Of a stretch of 64,000 bases of DNA, positions 30,565-39,603 are shown one piece after another (within the stretch, counting starts at the first letter, position 1; each line of letters begins with the position of its first letter). The DNA comes from Pseudomonas fluorescens (GTDB lineage Bacteria > Pseudomonadota > Gammaproteobacteria > Pseudomonadales > Pseudomonadaceae). The notes beneath the pieces were generated by a model, which was not told where the DNA came from, made no database searches, and saw nothing but the letters and a program-made list of their open reading frames with translations. Position numbers and translations under genes: made by a program. Location: contig NZ_JAGGOF010000048.1 of NCBI RefSeq assembly GCF_018614775.1, forward strand, positions 111,888 through 175,887, in the 5' to 3' direction.

Positions 30565-30882
30565 ATGCGTCTCAAACTTGCTGTTGCCACCTTGGCCCTG
30601 CTGTCTCTTCCTGTCGGCTCGGCAATGGCCGACTCGTTTTGGCGTAACGTCATCTCGTCCGGTGCGACCACCGGTTCGACTTACCTGACCTTCAAGGATC
30701 ACAAGCTGATCGTCGCCGCCCAGGACGACGCCGGCAGCTTCGTCGCCAGCGACGGCGGTATCCGTGGCCCGTACCTGGAAGCCGCGATGCAGAGAGTCCG
30801 TGCCGACAACCCGGGCCTGCAAGCCACCGACATGGAACTGGCCAATGCGATCCTGGCGAAAAACGCCGTCGCCCAGGACTGA
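30565..30882 (+). CDS. Small secreted DUF2388-type protein
   Basis: A 105-residue protein with a clear signal peptide (MRLKLAVATLALLSLPVGSAMA). The mature part (DSFWRNVISSGATTGSTYLTFKDHKLIVAAQDDAGSFVASDGGIRGPYLEAAM) is typical of the DUF2388 family, found mainly in pseudomonads and functionally uncharacterised. GGAG precedes ATG 30565 and a strong terminator follows. It lies 88 bases after the solitary ATPase gene, as PA5211 follows PA5210. Whether the two work together is unknown. Confidence 0.82.
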   Translation: MRLKLAVATLALLSLPVGSAMADSFWRNVISSGATTGSTYLTFKDHKLIVAAQDDAGSFVASDGGIRGPYLEAAMQRVRADNPGLQATDMELANAILAKNAVAQD

Positions 30883-30894
30883 ACCAGCCCATGA

Positions 30895-30927
30895 AAAATG
30901 CCGCTCGATTGAGCGGCATTTTTTTGC
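30895..30927 (+). terminator. Rho-independent terminator after the DUF2388 gene
   Basis: AATGCCGCTC and GAGCGGCATT pair around a four-base loop, followed by seven T, 14 bases after the stop. Confidence 0.93.
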
Positions 30928-30956
30928 CTGGCGGTAGCCCAAGGCTGTACCGGCCC

Positions 30957-31047
30957 CCTGTGGGAGCGAGCCTGCTCGCGATAGCGATGTGTCAGTCAAC
31001 ACTGTGCTGCTGATCCATCGCTATCGCGAGCAGGCTCGCTCCCACAA
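30957..31047. repeat. REP-type palindrome pair
   Basis: A direct copy (30959-30983) and an inverted copy (31020-31046) lie in the convergent gap between the DUF2388 gene and gcvH, exactly where gcvP would be expected. Confidence 0.85.
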
Positions 31048-31056
31048 GTGCAGAGT

Positions 31057-31443
31057 TTATTCGCCGATAGCGGTCTTGTACCCTGCCGCATCCAGCAGAT
31101 TGGCCAGGTCAGCCTTTGCGTTGTCAGGCCTGAGCTTGAAGATCCAGGCGCCGTACGGGTCGGAGTTCAGCAGTTCCGGCGAACCGCCCAGTTCATCGTT
31201 GACCGCAATCACCTCGCCCGCAATCGGCGCGTAGATATCGGAGGCTGCCTTGACCGACTCAACCACACCGGCCTGAGCGCCAGCTTCGAACACATTGCCG
31301 ACCTCTGTCAGTTCGACGAACACCACGTCACCCAGGGCTTCCTGGGCGTGGTCGGAGATGCCGACGGTAACGGTGCCGTCGGTTTCCAGGCGTGCCCACT
31401 CGTGGCTTTCGGCAAAACGCAGTTCGGCAGGGATATCGCTCAT
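31057..31443 (-). CDS. gcvH: Glycine cleavage system H protein
   Basis: A 128-residue lipoyl carrier protein. Lys65 in [16 protein letters not shown] is the lipoylation site. It shuttles the aminomethyl group between the P, T and L proteins. ATG 31443 has GAGGA upstream. It is 52 bases after gcvT in a leftward pair; in P. aeruginosa and P. putida this paralogous locus also contains gcvP, which is absent here. Confidence 0.94.
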   Translation of the reverse strand: MSDIPAELRFAESHEWARLETDGTVTVGISDHAQEALGDVVFVELTEVGNVFEAGAQAGVVESVKAASDIYAPIAGEVIAVNDELGGSPELLNSDPYGAWIFKLRPDNAKADLANLLDAAGYKTAIGE

Positions 31444-31495
31444 ATTCGGTGTCCTCAAGAGAAAGTGTCAGCGGCCGGCGGCCTGCCGCAAAAAG

Positions 31496-32578
31496 TTAGA
31501 TCAGGGTTTTACCATGACGGACGAAGGTCGGCTTGACCACCCGTACCGGGAACCACTTGCCACGAATTTCTACTTCGGCCCGGTCGGCGGTGGCCATCGG
31601 CACGCGCGCCAGGGCGATTGACTTGCTAAGCGTAGGAGAAAAACTACCACTGGTGATCTCGCCTTCGCCAACATCGGCGATGCGAACCACTTGATGAGCG
31701 CGTAATACACCTCGCTCCTCCAGTACCAGCCCGACCAGTTTGTGCTGCACACCGCCCGCGAGCTCGGCCTCCAGCGCGGCGCGGCCAATGAACTGACGGC
31801 TCGCCGGCTCCCAGCCGATGCTCCAGGCCATGTTCGAGGCCAGGGGCGAAACATCCTGGTGAATGTCCTGGCCATACAGGTTCATGCCGGCTTCCAGGCG
31901 CAAGGTATCGCGAGCGCCGAGGCCAATGGGGGAAATACCGGCCCCGACCAGGTCGTTGAAGAAACTCGGAGCCTCTTGGGCGGGCAGGACGATTTCCAGG
32001 CCATCTTCACCGGTGTAGCCGGTGCGGGCGATGAACCATTCGCCGTCGGCGCGACCTTCAAAGGGTTTGAGTTGCTGGATCAACTGGCCACGGGATTGGG
32101 TGACCAACTCGGCAATTTTCTGCCGCGCCTGGGGCCCCTGGATTGCCAGCATCGCCAACTCGGGACGCTCATGCAGTTGCACGTCGGACTCGCCAAGCTG
32201 CGCGTGCATCCAAGCCAGGTCCTGGTCACGGGTCGAGGCGTTGAAGACCAGTCGGTAGCCGTCCTCGACACGGTAGACAATCATGTCGTCGACAATGCCG
32301 CCGCGCTCATTGAGCATGGTGCTGTACAAGGCACTTCCTGCGCCCTGCAAGCGGTCGACGTCATTGGCCAGCAGGCGTTGCAACCACGCCTTGGCCTGGG
32401 AGCCGGCGACATCGATCACGGTCATGTGGGATACATCGAACACACCGCAGTCGCGACGCACCTGATGGTGTTCCTCGACTTGCGAGCCGTAATGCAAAGG
32501 CATATCCCAACCGCCAAAATCGACCATCTTCGCGCCGAGGGCGAGATGAAGGTCATACAGAGGCGTACGCTGTCCCAT
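31496..32578 (-). CDS. gcvT: Glycine cleavage system T protein (aminomethyltransferase)
   Basis: A 360-residue tetrahydrofolate-dependent aminomethyltransferase starting MGQRTPLYDLHLALGAKMVDFGGWDMPLHYG, the standard N-terminus, with a GGAAGGAG ribosome site. The motif FDVSHMTVIDV and the C-terminal barrel residues are family-typical. It transfers the methylene group from H protein to THF, releasing ammonia. Start 32578 is preferred to the upstream frame for motif and SD reasons. Confidence 0.94.
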   Translation of the reverse strand: MGQRTPLYDLHLALGAKMVDFGGWDMPLHYGSQVEEHHQVRRDCGVFDVSHMTVIDVAGSQAKAWLQRLLANDVDRLQGAGSALYSTMLNERGGIVDDMIVYRVEDGYRLVFNASTRDQDLAWMHAQLGESDVQLHERPELAMLAIQGPQARQKIAELVTQSRGQLIQQLKPFEGRADGEWFIARTGYTGEDGLEIVLPAQEAPSFFNDLVGAGISPIGLGARDTLRLEAGMNLYGQDIHQDVSPLASNMAWSIGWEPASRQFIGRAALEAELAGGVQHKLVGLVLEERGVLRAHQVVRIADVGEGEITSGSFSPTLSKSIALARVPMATADRAEVEIRGKWFPVRVVKPTFVRHGKTLI

Positions 32579-32734
32579 GGGTTTCTCCTTCCGGGCTTGG
32601 CGAAGGTGCGGGCGGATACTGCACAGCGCCAACACCTGGAAAAAAAGGCGCTTGAGCCGCTCTCAGCTACCCGGTCCGACGGACGGACCGCACCGAATGC
32701 CGCGCATTGTAGCCGCATGATGTAGGACTGGCAC

Positions 32735-34351
32735 CTAGCCAATTCGATGGGCCGAACGTCGGATCAATCCGATGACCGGCAACAACCCGACCAGTACCAG
32801 GGTCAGGGCTGGCAACGCGGCCCGGGCCCATTCGCCTTCGCTGGTCATTTCAAAGATCCGCACCGCCAGCGTGTCCCAGCCGAACGGGCGCATCAGCAGG
32901 GTCGCGGGCATTTCCTTGAGCACGTCGACAAACACCAGCAACGCCGCGCTCAATGTGCCGGGCAACAGCAACGGCAGATACACTTTGAAAAACAGTCGTG
33001 GCCCACTGACCCCAAGGCTGCGTGCTGCTTCGGGCAGTGACGGACGAATGCGCGCCAGGCTGCTTTCCAGAGGACCGTACGCCACGGCCAGGAAGCGCAC
33101 CAGATACGCCAGCAACAGCGCCGACAGGCTGCCCAGCAACAACGGTTTGCCCGCACCGCCAAGCAAGGTGGACAGCGGAATGACCCACTCGCGGTCCAGA
33201 TAGCTGAAGGCAAGCATGATCGACACCGCCAGTACCGAACCGGGCAAGGCATAACCCAGGTTTGCCAGGGCCACCGCGGAGCGAATCGGGCGGGTCGGCG
33301 CCAGACGCCGGGCGAACGCCAGCAACAGGGCGACGCAAACAATGACCAGCGCCGCCAGGCCGCCCAGGTAGAGGGTGTGGACGATCAACCCGGCATAGCG
33401 CTCGTCCAAGTCGAATCGCCCGCGCTGCCAGAACCACACCACCAGCTGCAGCATCGGAATGACAAACGCACAGGCGAACACCAGCAAGCACCAACTGCTG
33501 GCGGCCACGGCCTTGAGGCCGCGCAAGGGGTACAGCGCCTTGACCCGGGGCCGCTCGTTGCTGGCGCGCTGGGCACCACGGGCCCGGCGCTCGCCGTAGA
33601 GCACCAGCATTACCGCCAGCAACAGAAGGCTCGCCAGTTGGGCTGCACTGGAAAGGCTGAAAAAGCCGTACCAAGTCTTGTAGATCGCCGTGGTGAAGGT
33701 GTCGAAGTTGAACACCGACACCGCGCCAAAATCCGCCAGGGTTTCCATCAACGCCAACGCCACGCCGGCACCGATGGCCGGCCGGGCCATCGGCAGTGCC
33801 ACCCGCCAGAACGCTTGCCATGGCGATTGCCCGAGGACCCGCGCCGCTTCCATCAAGCCCTTGCCTTGGGCCAGGAAGGCGCTTCGCGCCAGCAGGTAGA
33901 CGTAAGGATAGAAGACCAACACCAGAACCAGGATCACCCCACCGGTAGACCGGACCCGGGGCAGGCGCAGGCCACTGCCGAACCATTCACGCATCAGCGT
34001 CTGCACCGGCCCGGCGAAGTCCAGCAGGCCCACAAAGACAAACGCCAGCACATAGGCCGGAATCGCGAACGGCAACATCAATGCCCAGTCGAGCCAACGT
34101 CGACCAGGGAACTCACACAGGCTGGTGAGCCAGGCGAGACTGACGCCCAGCAACGTCACCCCGACACCCACGCCCAGGATCAGCGTAAGCGTGTTGCCCA
34201 GCAAACGTGGCATTTGCGTGTCCCACAGGTGGGCCCAGATCTGCTGATCAATGCTTTGCCAGGACAGCAGCAGCACACTCAAAGGCAACAGGACCAGCGC
34301 GGCAATGGTGAAGGCCAGGGGATACCAGCGGCGTTGGACGGGGTGGGTCAA
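32735..34351 (-). CDS. Iron(III) ABC transporter permease (FbpB-like)
   Basis: A 538-residue permease made of two fused halves of about six spans each, as in FbpB/AfuB/SfuB. Two ATPase-docking loops are visible: EAARVLGQSPWQAFWRVALPMARPAIGAG and EAARSLGVSGPRLFFKVYLPLLLPGTL. The start appears to be TTG at 34351; no in-frame ATG occurs before the first span. It corresponds to PA5216. The ATPase subunit is not adjacent, so it must be supplied from elsewhere or lost. Confidence 0.87.
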   Translation of the reverse strand: MTHPVQRRWYPLAFTIAALVLLPLSVLLLSWQSIDQQIWAHLWDTQMPRLLGNTLTLILGVGVGVTLLGVSLAWLTSLCEFPGRRWLDWALMLPFAIPAYVLAFVFVGLLDFAGPVQTLMREWFGSGLRLPRVRSTGGVILVLVLVFYPYVYLLARSAFLAQGKGLMEAARVLGQSPWQAFWRVALPMARPAIGAGVALALMETLADFGAVSVFNFDTFTTAIYKTWYGFFSLSSAAQLASLLLLAVMLVLYGERRARGAQRASNERPRVKALYPLRGLKAVAASSWCLLVFACAFVIPMLQLVVWFWQRGRFDLDERYAGLIVHTLYLGGLAALVIVCVALLLAFARRLAPTRPIRSAVALANLGYALPGSVLAVSIMLAFSYLDREWVIPLSTLLGGAGKPLLLGSLSALLLAYLVRFLAVAYGPLESSLARIRPSLPEAARSLGVSGPRLFFKVYLPLLLPGTLSAALLVFVDVLKEMPATLLMRPFGWDTLAVRIFEMTSEGEWARAALPALTLVLVGLLPVIGLIRRSAHRIG

Positions 34352-34398
34352 GGAAGACGCTCGTTCATATGATGCGTGGGCAGGCGCATAGAAACCCT

Positions 34399-34487
34399 GT
34401 GGCGAGGGAGCTTACGCCCGCTTGAGTGCGCAGCGCTTACAAAAAAGGGCGGCTGCGCAGCCCAGCGGGAGCAAGTTCCCTCGCCAC
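34399..34487. repeat. Inverted repeat of a second REP type (GTGGCGAGGGAGCTT / AAGTTCCCTCGCCAC)
   Basis: GTGGCGAGGGAGCTT at 34399-34413 and CAAGTTCCCTCGCCAC at 34472-34487 pair to form a long imperfect hairpin between the iron-binding protein and permease genes. This family differs from the GGGAGCGAGC element found elsewhere in the window. Confidence 0.75.
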
Positions 34488-34551
34488 GGACTCATTCCAA
34501 TCATTGAGTGAGCGGCCTTACCGTTGCGCAAGGACTTCGTCACCAGAAGGC

Positions 34552-35556
34552 TCAGTTCCACCCAGCCCGATCCATCATGCGAATGGCCTCGGCCTGGCGT
34601 TTACCCGCGACTTCCACCGGCAAGGTGTCGGCCTTGAAGGTGCCCCAGGCCGCCACTTCCCTGGACGGTGCAACCGTCGGGTTGGCCGGGAACTCCTGGT
34701 TCACGTCGGCGAAGATGCTCTGTGCCTCTGGCGTGGTCATCCATTCCACCAGTTTCTTCGCGGCTTGCGGATGCGGTGCGTGTTTGGTCAAGCCAATGCC
34801 CGAAAGGTTGATGTGCACGCCGCGGTCAGCCTGGTTCGGCCAGAAGAGCTTTACCTTCAGATCCGGCTTCTGCTGGTGCAGGCGGCCATAGTAGTAAGTG
34901 TTGACGATACCGACGTCGCACTGCCCGGCGTTGATGGCTTCAAGCAGCGCGGTGTCATCGGAGAACACGTCGGTGGACAGGTTACGCACCCAGCCCTTGA
35001 GGATCGCCTCGGTTTTTTCCGCGCCATGGCTTTCGATCAGGGTCGCGGTCAGGGACTGGTTGTAGACCTTTTTCGACGTGCGCAGGCACAGGCGACCTTC
35101 CCACTGCTGATCCGCCAGGGCCTCGTAGGTAGAGAGCTCCTGAGGTTTGACCCGGTCGGTGGAATAGACAATGGTCCGCGCCCGCAGGCTCAAGCCGGTC
35201 CAGGCGTGGGAGGACGCACGGTATTGAGGGGGGATGTTGGCGTCGATCAGCGCAGAGGTGAACGGCTGGAGAATGCCCATCTGCTCGGCCTGCCAAAGGT
35301 TGCCGGCATCAACGGTGAGCAGCAGGTCGGCGGTGGCGTTTTCGCCTTCGGCCTTGATCCGCTGCATCAACGGCGCTTCCTTGTCGGTGATGAACTTCAC
35401 CGAGACACCGGTTTTCTTCGTATAGGCATCGAAGACGGGTTTGATCAGTTCATCGATACGCGAGGAGTAGACCACCACCTCATCGGCGGCCTGGGCGGCT
35501 GTGGCGCCGATCAGGGCCAGAGCGAGGGCGGATAGCAGGCGCTTGGGTGCCGACAT
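34552..35556 (-). CDS. Iron(III)-binding periplasmic protein (FbpA-like)
   Basis: A 334-residue binding protein with signal peptide ([19 protein letters not shown]) and mature start [22 protein letters not shown]. The tyrosine cluster VNTYYYGR (Tyr221-Tyr223) fits the pair that coordinates ferric iron in FbpA-type proteins. It lies about 200 bases upstream of the permease gene on the same strand, the two being separated by a repeat hairpin. It corresponds to PA5217. Confidence 0.88.
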   Translation of the reverse strand: MSAPKRLLSALALALIGATAAQAADEVVVYSSRIDELIKPVFDAYTKKTGVSVKFITDKEAPLMQRIKAEGENATADLLLTVDAGNLWQAEQMGILQPFTSALIDANIPPQYRASSHAWTGLSLRARTIVYSTDRVKPQELSTYEALADQQWEGRLCLRTSKKVYNQSLTATLIESHGAEKTEAILKGWVRNLSTDVFSDDTALLEAINAGQCDVGIVNTYYYGRLHQQKPDLKVKLFWPNQADRGVHINLSGIGLTKHAPHPQAAKKLVEWMTTPEAQSIFADVNQEFPANPTVAPSREVAAWGTFKADTLPVEVAGKRQAEAIRMMDRAGWN

Positions 35557-35584
35557 GGGAGCGGTCTCTCGATTGTGAAGTGCG

Positions 35585-35607
35585 CAAATGATAAGGACTC
35601 ACATTTG
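35585..35607 (-). promoter_or_regulatory. Possible Fur-type operator upstream of the iron-binding protein gene
   Basis: CAAATG and CATTTG are inverted around 11 bases, in an AT-rich block 29-51 bases before the start codon. The spacing and the ATGATAA element loosely resemble a Fur box (GATAATGATAATCATTATC), but the match is partial. Confidence 0.35.
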
Positions 35608-35680
35608 GCATCTCAATCGAACAGTGGGCGGACACATTTCCAAATGTTGCGACAAGTGGAAGTGCAGTGCCTGTACCGGC

Positions 35681-35750
35681 CTCATCGCGAGCAGGCTCGC
35701 TCCCACAGGAGAAAGCAATCCATGTGGGAGCGAGCCTGCTCGCGATAGGG
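35681..35750. repeat. REP-type palindrome pair
   Basis: An inverted copy (35682-35707) and a direct copy (35724-35747) lie in the gap between the ubiquinone-hydroxylase operon end and the iron-transport promoter region. Confidence 0.85.
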
Positions 35751-35772
35751 CCATAAGCCCCACCCCCAGATC

Positions 35773-36996
35773 TCAGGCCTTGGCCAGATCCGGCAAATCC
35801 CCAATCAACCCCAACGCCTCGCGCACGAACAGCGCCTTGGCCTCGGGCATCCGGTCCACCAGCTTCAAACCGGTGTTACGCAACCAGCGCACCGGCAATG
35901 GATCGGCCTGGAACAACCGCTCGAACCCCTCCATGGCCGCCATCAGCGCCAGATTATGGGGCATGCGTCGACGCTCATAGCGGCTCAACACCTTGACGTC
36001 CGCCAACCGTTCACCGCGCGCGGCCGCCTGTAGAAGCACCTGGGCCAGCATGGCAGCGTCGAGGAAACCCAGGTTTACGCCCTGCCCGGCCAGCGGATGA
36101 ATGGTGTGGGCCGCATCGCCGATCAGCGCCAGGCCCTCAGCCACGTAGCGCTTGGCATGGCGCTGGCGCAGCGGCACGCACAGGCGCGAGTCGGCGCTCA
36201 GCACCGTACCGAGCTGGCCTTCGAACGCTCGTTCCAGCTCCCTGCAGAAATCGCTGTCTTCAAGCGCCATCAAGCGCTGCGCTTCGCCGGGGGTGGTGGA
36301 CCAGACGATCGAACACCAGTCGTGCTGGCCGTCGCGCTCCAATGGCAGGAACGCCAGCGGGCCGTTGTCGGTGAAGCGTTGCCAGGCCGTCAGGCGATGC
36401 GGCCGGACACAGCGTACGCTGGTGACGATGGCGTGATGCAGGTAATCCCACTCTCGCGTAGCGACTCCCGTCAGGCGGCGCACCGCGGAGTTCGCACCAT
36501 CGGCGGCGATGACCAGCGGTGCGCGCAAGGTGCGGCCATCGGCCAGGGTCAGCAGCCAGTCATCGCCGGAACGGCGCATCTGCTCGAGTCGTGCGTTGGC
36601 CAGCAAACCCAGGTCACAGTCATGCAAACGGTCCAGCAAGGCGTCTTGCACGACACGGTTCTCGACAATGTGTCCCAGGACATCGGCATGCAGGCTTTGC
36701 GCCGAAAAATGGATCTGCCCAGTGCCGCTACCGTCCCAGACGTGCATATCGGTATAAGGGCTGGCACGCCGGGCGGTGATGCCGTCCCAGACGCCCAGCC
36801 GTTCGAGGATCCGCTGGCTGGCCGCCGACAAGGCACTGACCCTGGGCTCGAATGCGGCCTGGGGTTCAAAGGGCTTGACGCTCATCGGGCTGCCGTCCAG
36901 CAGCAACACTTGCAAGCCACTGCCTTGCAACGCCAGCGCCAGGGCGCTGCCGACCATACCGGCACCGACAATCAGCAGATCTGCACGCAATTCCAT
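35773..36996 (-). CDS. FAD-dependent ubiquinone-pathway hydroxylase (UbiI/VisC-like)
   Basis: A 407-residue flavoprotein monooxygenase. The N-terminal dinucleotide fold VGAGMVGSALALAL, the middle motif IAADGANSAVR and the C-terminal GDAAHTIHPLAGQGVNLGFLD, which contacts FAD, are all present. It is paralogous to the upstream ubiH gene and most resembles the UbiI/VisC branch, which hydroxylates the ubiquinone ring. It is last in the leftward UPF0149-pepP-ubiH-ubiI operon. Which ring carbon it modifies cannot be told by eye. Confidence 0.87.
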   Translation of the reverse strand: MELRADLLIVGAGMVGSALALALQGSGLQVLLLDGSPMSVKPFEPQAAFEPRVSALSAASQRILERLGVWDGITARRASPYTDMHVWDGSGTGQIHFSAQSLHADVLGHIVENRVVQDALLDRLHDCDLGLLANARLEQMRRSGDDWLLTLADGRTLRAPLVIAADGANSAVRRLTGVATREWDYLHHAIVTSVRCVRPHRLTAWQRFTDNGPLAFLPLERDGQHDWCSIVWSTTPGEAQRLMALEDSDFCRELERAFEGQLGTVLSADSRLCVPLRQRHAKRYVAEGLALIGDAAHTIHPLAGQGVNLGFLDAAMLAQVLLQAAARGERLADVKVLSRYERRRMPHNLALMAAMEGFERLFQADPLPVRWLRNTGLKLVDRMPEAKALFVREALGLIGDLPDLAKA

Positions 36997-37057
36997 GCTT
37001 TAAGCCTGTTGTGCGGACGACAAGCGCCGCCCGTGGAAAGAAGGATCAATCGCTGGC

Positions 37058-38245
37058 CTACACATCGGGTCGAGTCCCCAGGCCCATGGCCTGGCGAGCA
37101 AACCAGCGCTTGGCCGGGGGCAGCAGGTCGAGGCCCAACAGGCCAAGGTTACGCCCCAGGGACACCAGCGGCAGGTTGCTGCTGAACAGGCGCGTGACCT
37201 GGTCGGAGAACCCGACGGTCAGCGCCTGGTCCATGCGCTGGCGCTCGCGATAGGCTTGCAACACGGCAAAGTCGCCGGGCTCGCGGTCGCTGTCGAGCAG
37301 GGCCTCGGCCAAGGCCTGGGCATCGCGCAGGGACAGGTTGAACCCCTGGCCAGCAATCGGATGCAGGCTGTGGGCGGCGTTGCCCAGGATTGCCAGGTGC
37401 GGGCGTACCTGTTCTTCGGCCTCGACCAGTGCCAGCGGATACAGATGGCGCACGCCGACCTGCTTGAGCGTACCCAGGCGATAGCCGAACACGCCCTGCA
37501 ATTCGCTGAGGAAGCTGCGCTCGTCGAGGGCCGCCAACCGTTGCGCATCCATGCCCTGACGGGTCCAGACCAGCGCGCAACGGTTCTCCGGCAGTGGCAG
37601 CAAGGCCATCGGGCCGTCATCGGTGAAGCGTTCGAAAGCCATGCCGTTATGGGCTTCGCTGGGGGTGAGGTTGGCGATCAGCGCGCTCTGGTCATAAGGT
37701 CGATTGCGCACGCCAATGCCCAGCTGCTCCCGCAACCCGGAACGGCCACCGTCGGCCAATACGGCGAGGTCGCATGCCAGGGTGGTTTCGTCGTCGAGGG
37801 TCAGGCGGTAGCCGCCAACCAGCGGCTCCATCCGGGTCACCTGCGCCGGACAGCGCCAACTCACCACGTCCTTGTCCAGGCCCTGCCACAGGCACTGACC
37901 GAGCCAGGCGTTTTCCACTACATAACCCAGCGCCGGCACGCCTTCTTCCATCGCCGACAAGCGCGCCGTGGAAAACCGTCCACGGTCGGACACATGGATC
38001 TGCTTGATCGGCTCGGCGCGACGGGAAATCTCCTGCCAGACACCCAGGCGCTGATAAACCTGCCGGGAGCCATAGGACAATGCCGAGGAACGGGCATCGT
38101 AACTTGGCTGCCAGGCGTCGCCGGGGGCAAAGGGCTCGATCAGCATGATCTTCCAGCCCCGGGCCTTGGCGCCGGCTTGCAGGGCCAGGGCCAGACTCGC
38201 GCCGACCAGACCGCCACCAACGATGGCCAGGTTGACCCGGCTCAT
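37058..38245 (-). CDS. ubiH: 2-octaprenyl-6-methoxyphenol hydroxylase
   Basis: A 395-residue FAD-dependent hydroxylase with VGGGLVGASLALALQ at the N-terminus, VLADGGRSGLREQLG in the middle, and GNAAHSLHPIAGQGFNLSLRDAQAL near the C-terminus. UbiH hydroxylates the ring during ubiquinone synthesis. Its ATG overlaps the pepP stop (ATGA). The pepP-ubiH-ubiI arrangement is conserved in gammaproteobacteria. Confidence 0.92.
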   Translation of the reverse strand: MSRVNLAIVGGGLVGASLALALQAGAKARGWKIMLIEPFAPGDAWQPSYDARSSALSYGSRQVYQRLGVWQEISRRAEPIKQIHVSDRGRFSTARLSAMEEGVPALGYVVENAWLGQCLWQGLDKDVVSWRCPAQVTRMEPLVGGYRLTLDDETTLACDLAVLADGGRSGLREQLGIGVRNRPYDQSALIANLTPSEAHNGMAFERFTDDGPMALLPLPENRCALVWTRQGMDAQRLAALDERSFLSELQGVFGYRLGTLKQVGVRHLYPLALVEAEEQVRPHLAILGNAAHSLHPIAGQGFNLSLRDAQALAEALLDSDREPGDFAVLQAYRERQRMDQALTVGFSDQVTRLFSSNLPLVSLGRNLGLLGLDLLPPAKRWFARQAMGLGTRPDV

Positions 38246-39576
38246 GCCGCTTGCGTCCGGGCGGCAGCCATCAGGGCCTCGATCTCGGCGACCGTTTTCG
38301 GCACGCCGCGGGTCAGGATTTCACAACCGGTCTTGGTCACTACCACGTCATCCTCGATGCGCACGCCAATGCCACGCCATTTTTTCGCCACGCTGCGGTT
38401 ATTCGGGCTGATGTAGATGCCCGGCTCCACCGTCAGCGTCATGCCGACTTCCAGGACCCGCCACTCGCCGCCGACCCGGTACTCACCCACATCATGCACA
38501 TCCATGCCCAGCCAGTGACCGGCGCGGTGCATGTAGAAGGCCCGATAGGCTTCGCTCGCGATCAATTCATCCACCTCGCCCTCCAGCAGCCCAAGGCGCA
38601 CCAAGCCCTCGGTGATGACCTGGACCGTGGCTTCATGGGCCTGGTTCCAATGCTTGTCCGGGGCGATTTCGGCGAACGCCGCTTCCTGGGCCGCGAGTAC
38701 TACTTCGTAGATCGCTTTCTGCTCGGGCGAAAACGTGCCGTTGACCGGCCAGGTCCGGGTGATGTCACTGGCATAGCAGTCGATTTCACAACCGGCGTCG
38801 ATCAGTACCAGGTCGCCATCCTTGAGCAACGCGTCATTCTGTTGGTAGTGCAGGATGCAGCTGTTGCGCCCCGCCGCGACAATCGAGCCGTAAGCAGGCA
38901 TTTTCGCCCCGCCCTTGCGGAATTCGTAATCCAGCTCGGCCTCGAGGCTGTATTCGTACAGACCCGGACGCGCCGCTTGCATCGCCCGGATGTGGGCCTG
39001 GGCGGAAATCCGCGCCGCCTCGCGCATCACCTTCACTTCTGCCGCCGATTTATACAGGCGCATGTCGTGCAACAGGTGATCCAGGGCAACGAATTCGTTC
39101 GGCGGCTGGGCGCCGAGGTTGGCCTTGGAGCGAATCACGTTGATCCACTCCATCAGGTGCCGGTCGAACTCCGGGTTGCTGCCCATGGCCGAGTACACCC
39201 GGTCACGGCCTTCGATCAGGCCGGGCAGGATGTCGTCGATATCGGTAATGGGGAATGCGTCGTCGGCGCCATAGTCACGAATCGCCCCTTCCTGGCCGGC
39301 GCGCAGGCCGTCCCATAATTCGCGCTCGGCGTTGCGCTCGCGACAGAACAGAATGTATTCGCCATGGGCTCGACCAGGCATCAGTACGATCACCGCTTGC
39401 GGCTCGGGAAAGCCGCTGAGGTATTGAAAATCGCTGTCCTGACGGTAGACATGCTCGACGTCACGGTTGCGGATCGCAACGGCGGCGGCGGGCAGGATTG
39501 CGATGCTGTTGGGCTCCATCTGCGCCATCAGGGCCTTGCGGCGACGGCCGTATTCCGCTTTCGGGATATGAATCAT
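38242..39576 (-). CDS. pepP: Xaa-Pro aminopeptidase P
   Basis: A 444-residue M24-family metallopeptidase. The C-terminal pita-bread domain has the metal ligands in VLIDAGCEIDCYASDITRTWPVNG (two Asp), MHRAGHWLGMDVHDVG (His), GMTLTVEPGIYI (Glu) and GIRIEDDVVVT-type sequence (Glu). It removes N-terminal residues preceding proline. ATG 39576 (MIHIPKAEYGRRRKAL) is the family start. It is 27 bases after the UPF0149 gene and coupled to ubiH. Confidence 0.94.
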   Translation of the reverse strand: MIHIPKAEYGRRRKALMAQMEPNSIAILPAAAVAIRNRDVEHVYRQDSDFQYLSGFPEPQAVIVLMPGRAHGEYILFCRERNAERELWDGLRAGQEGAIRDYGADDAFPITDIDDILPGLIEGRDRVYSAMGSNPEFDRHLMEWINVIRSKANLGAQPPNEFVALDHLLHDMRLYKSAAEVKVMREAARISAQAHIRAMQAARPGLYEYSLEAELDYEFRKGGAKMPAYGSIVAAGRNSCILHYQQNDALLKDGDLVLIDAGCEIDCYASDITRTWPVNGTFSPEQKAIYEVVLAAQEAAFAEIAPDKHWNQAHEATVQVITEGLVRLGLLEGEVDELIASEAYRAFYMHRAGHWLGMDVHDVGEYRVGGEWRVLEVGMTLTVEPGIYISPNNRSVAKKWRGIGVRIEDDVVVTKTGCEILTRGVPKTVAEIEALMAAARTQAA

Positions 39577-39603
39577 GGGCAAACGGTGTTCCCTTTCAAG
39601 CAA

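Noticed and set aside
32579..32734. Glycine riboswitch before gcvT
   Set aside because: I could not find the conserved glycine-aptamer core in the gap, and the gap is short.
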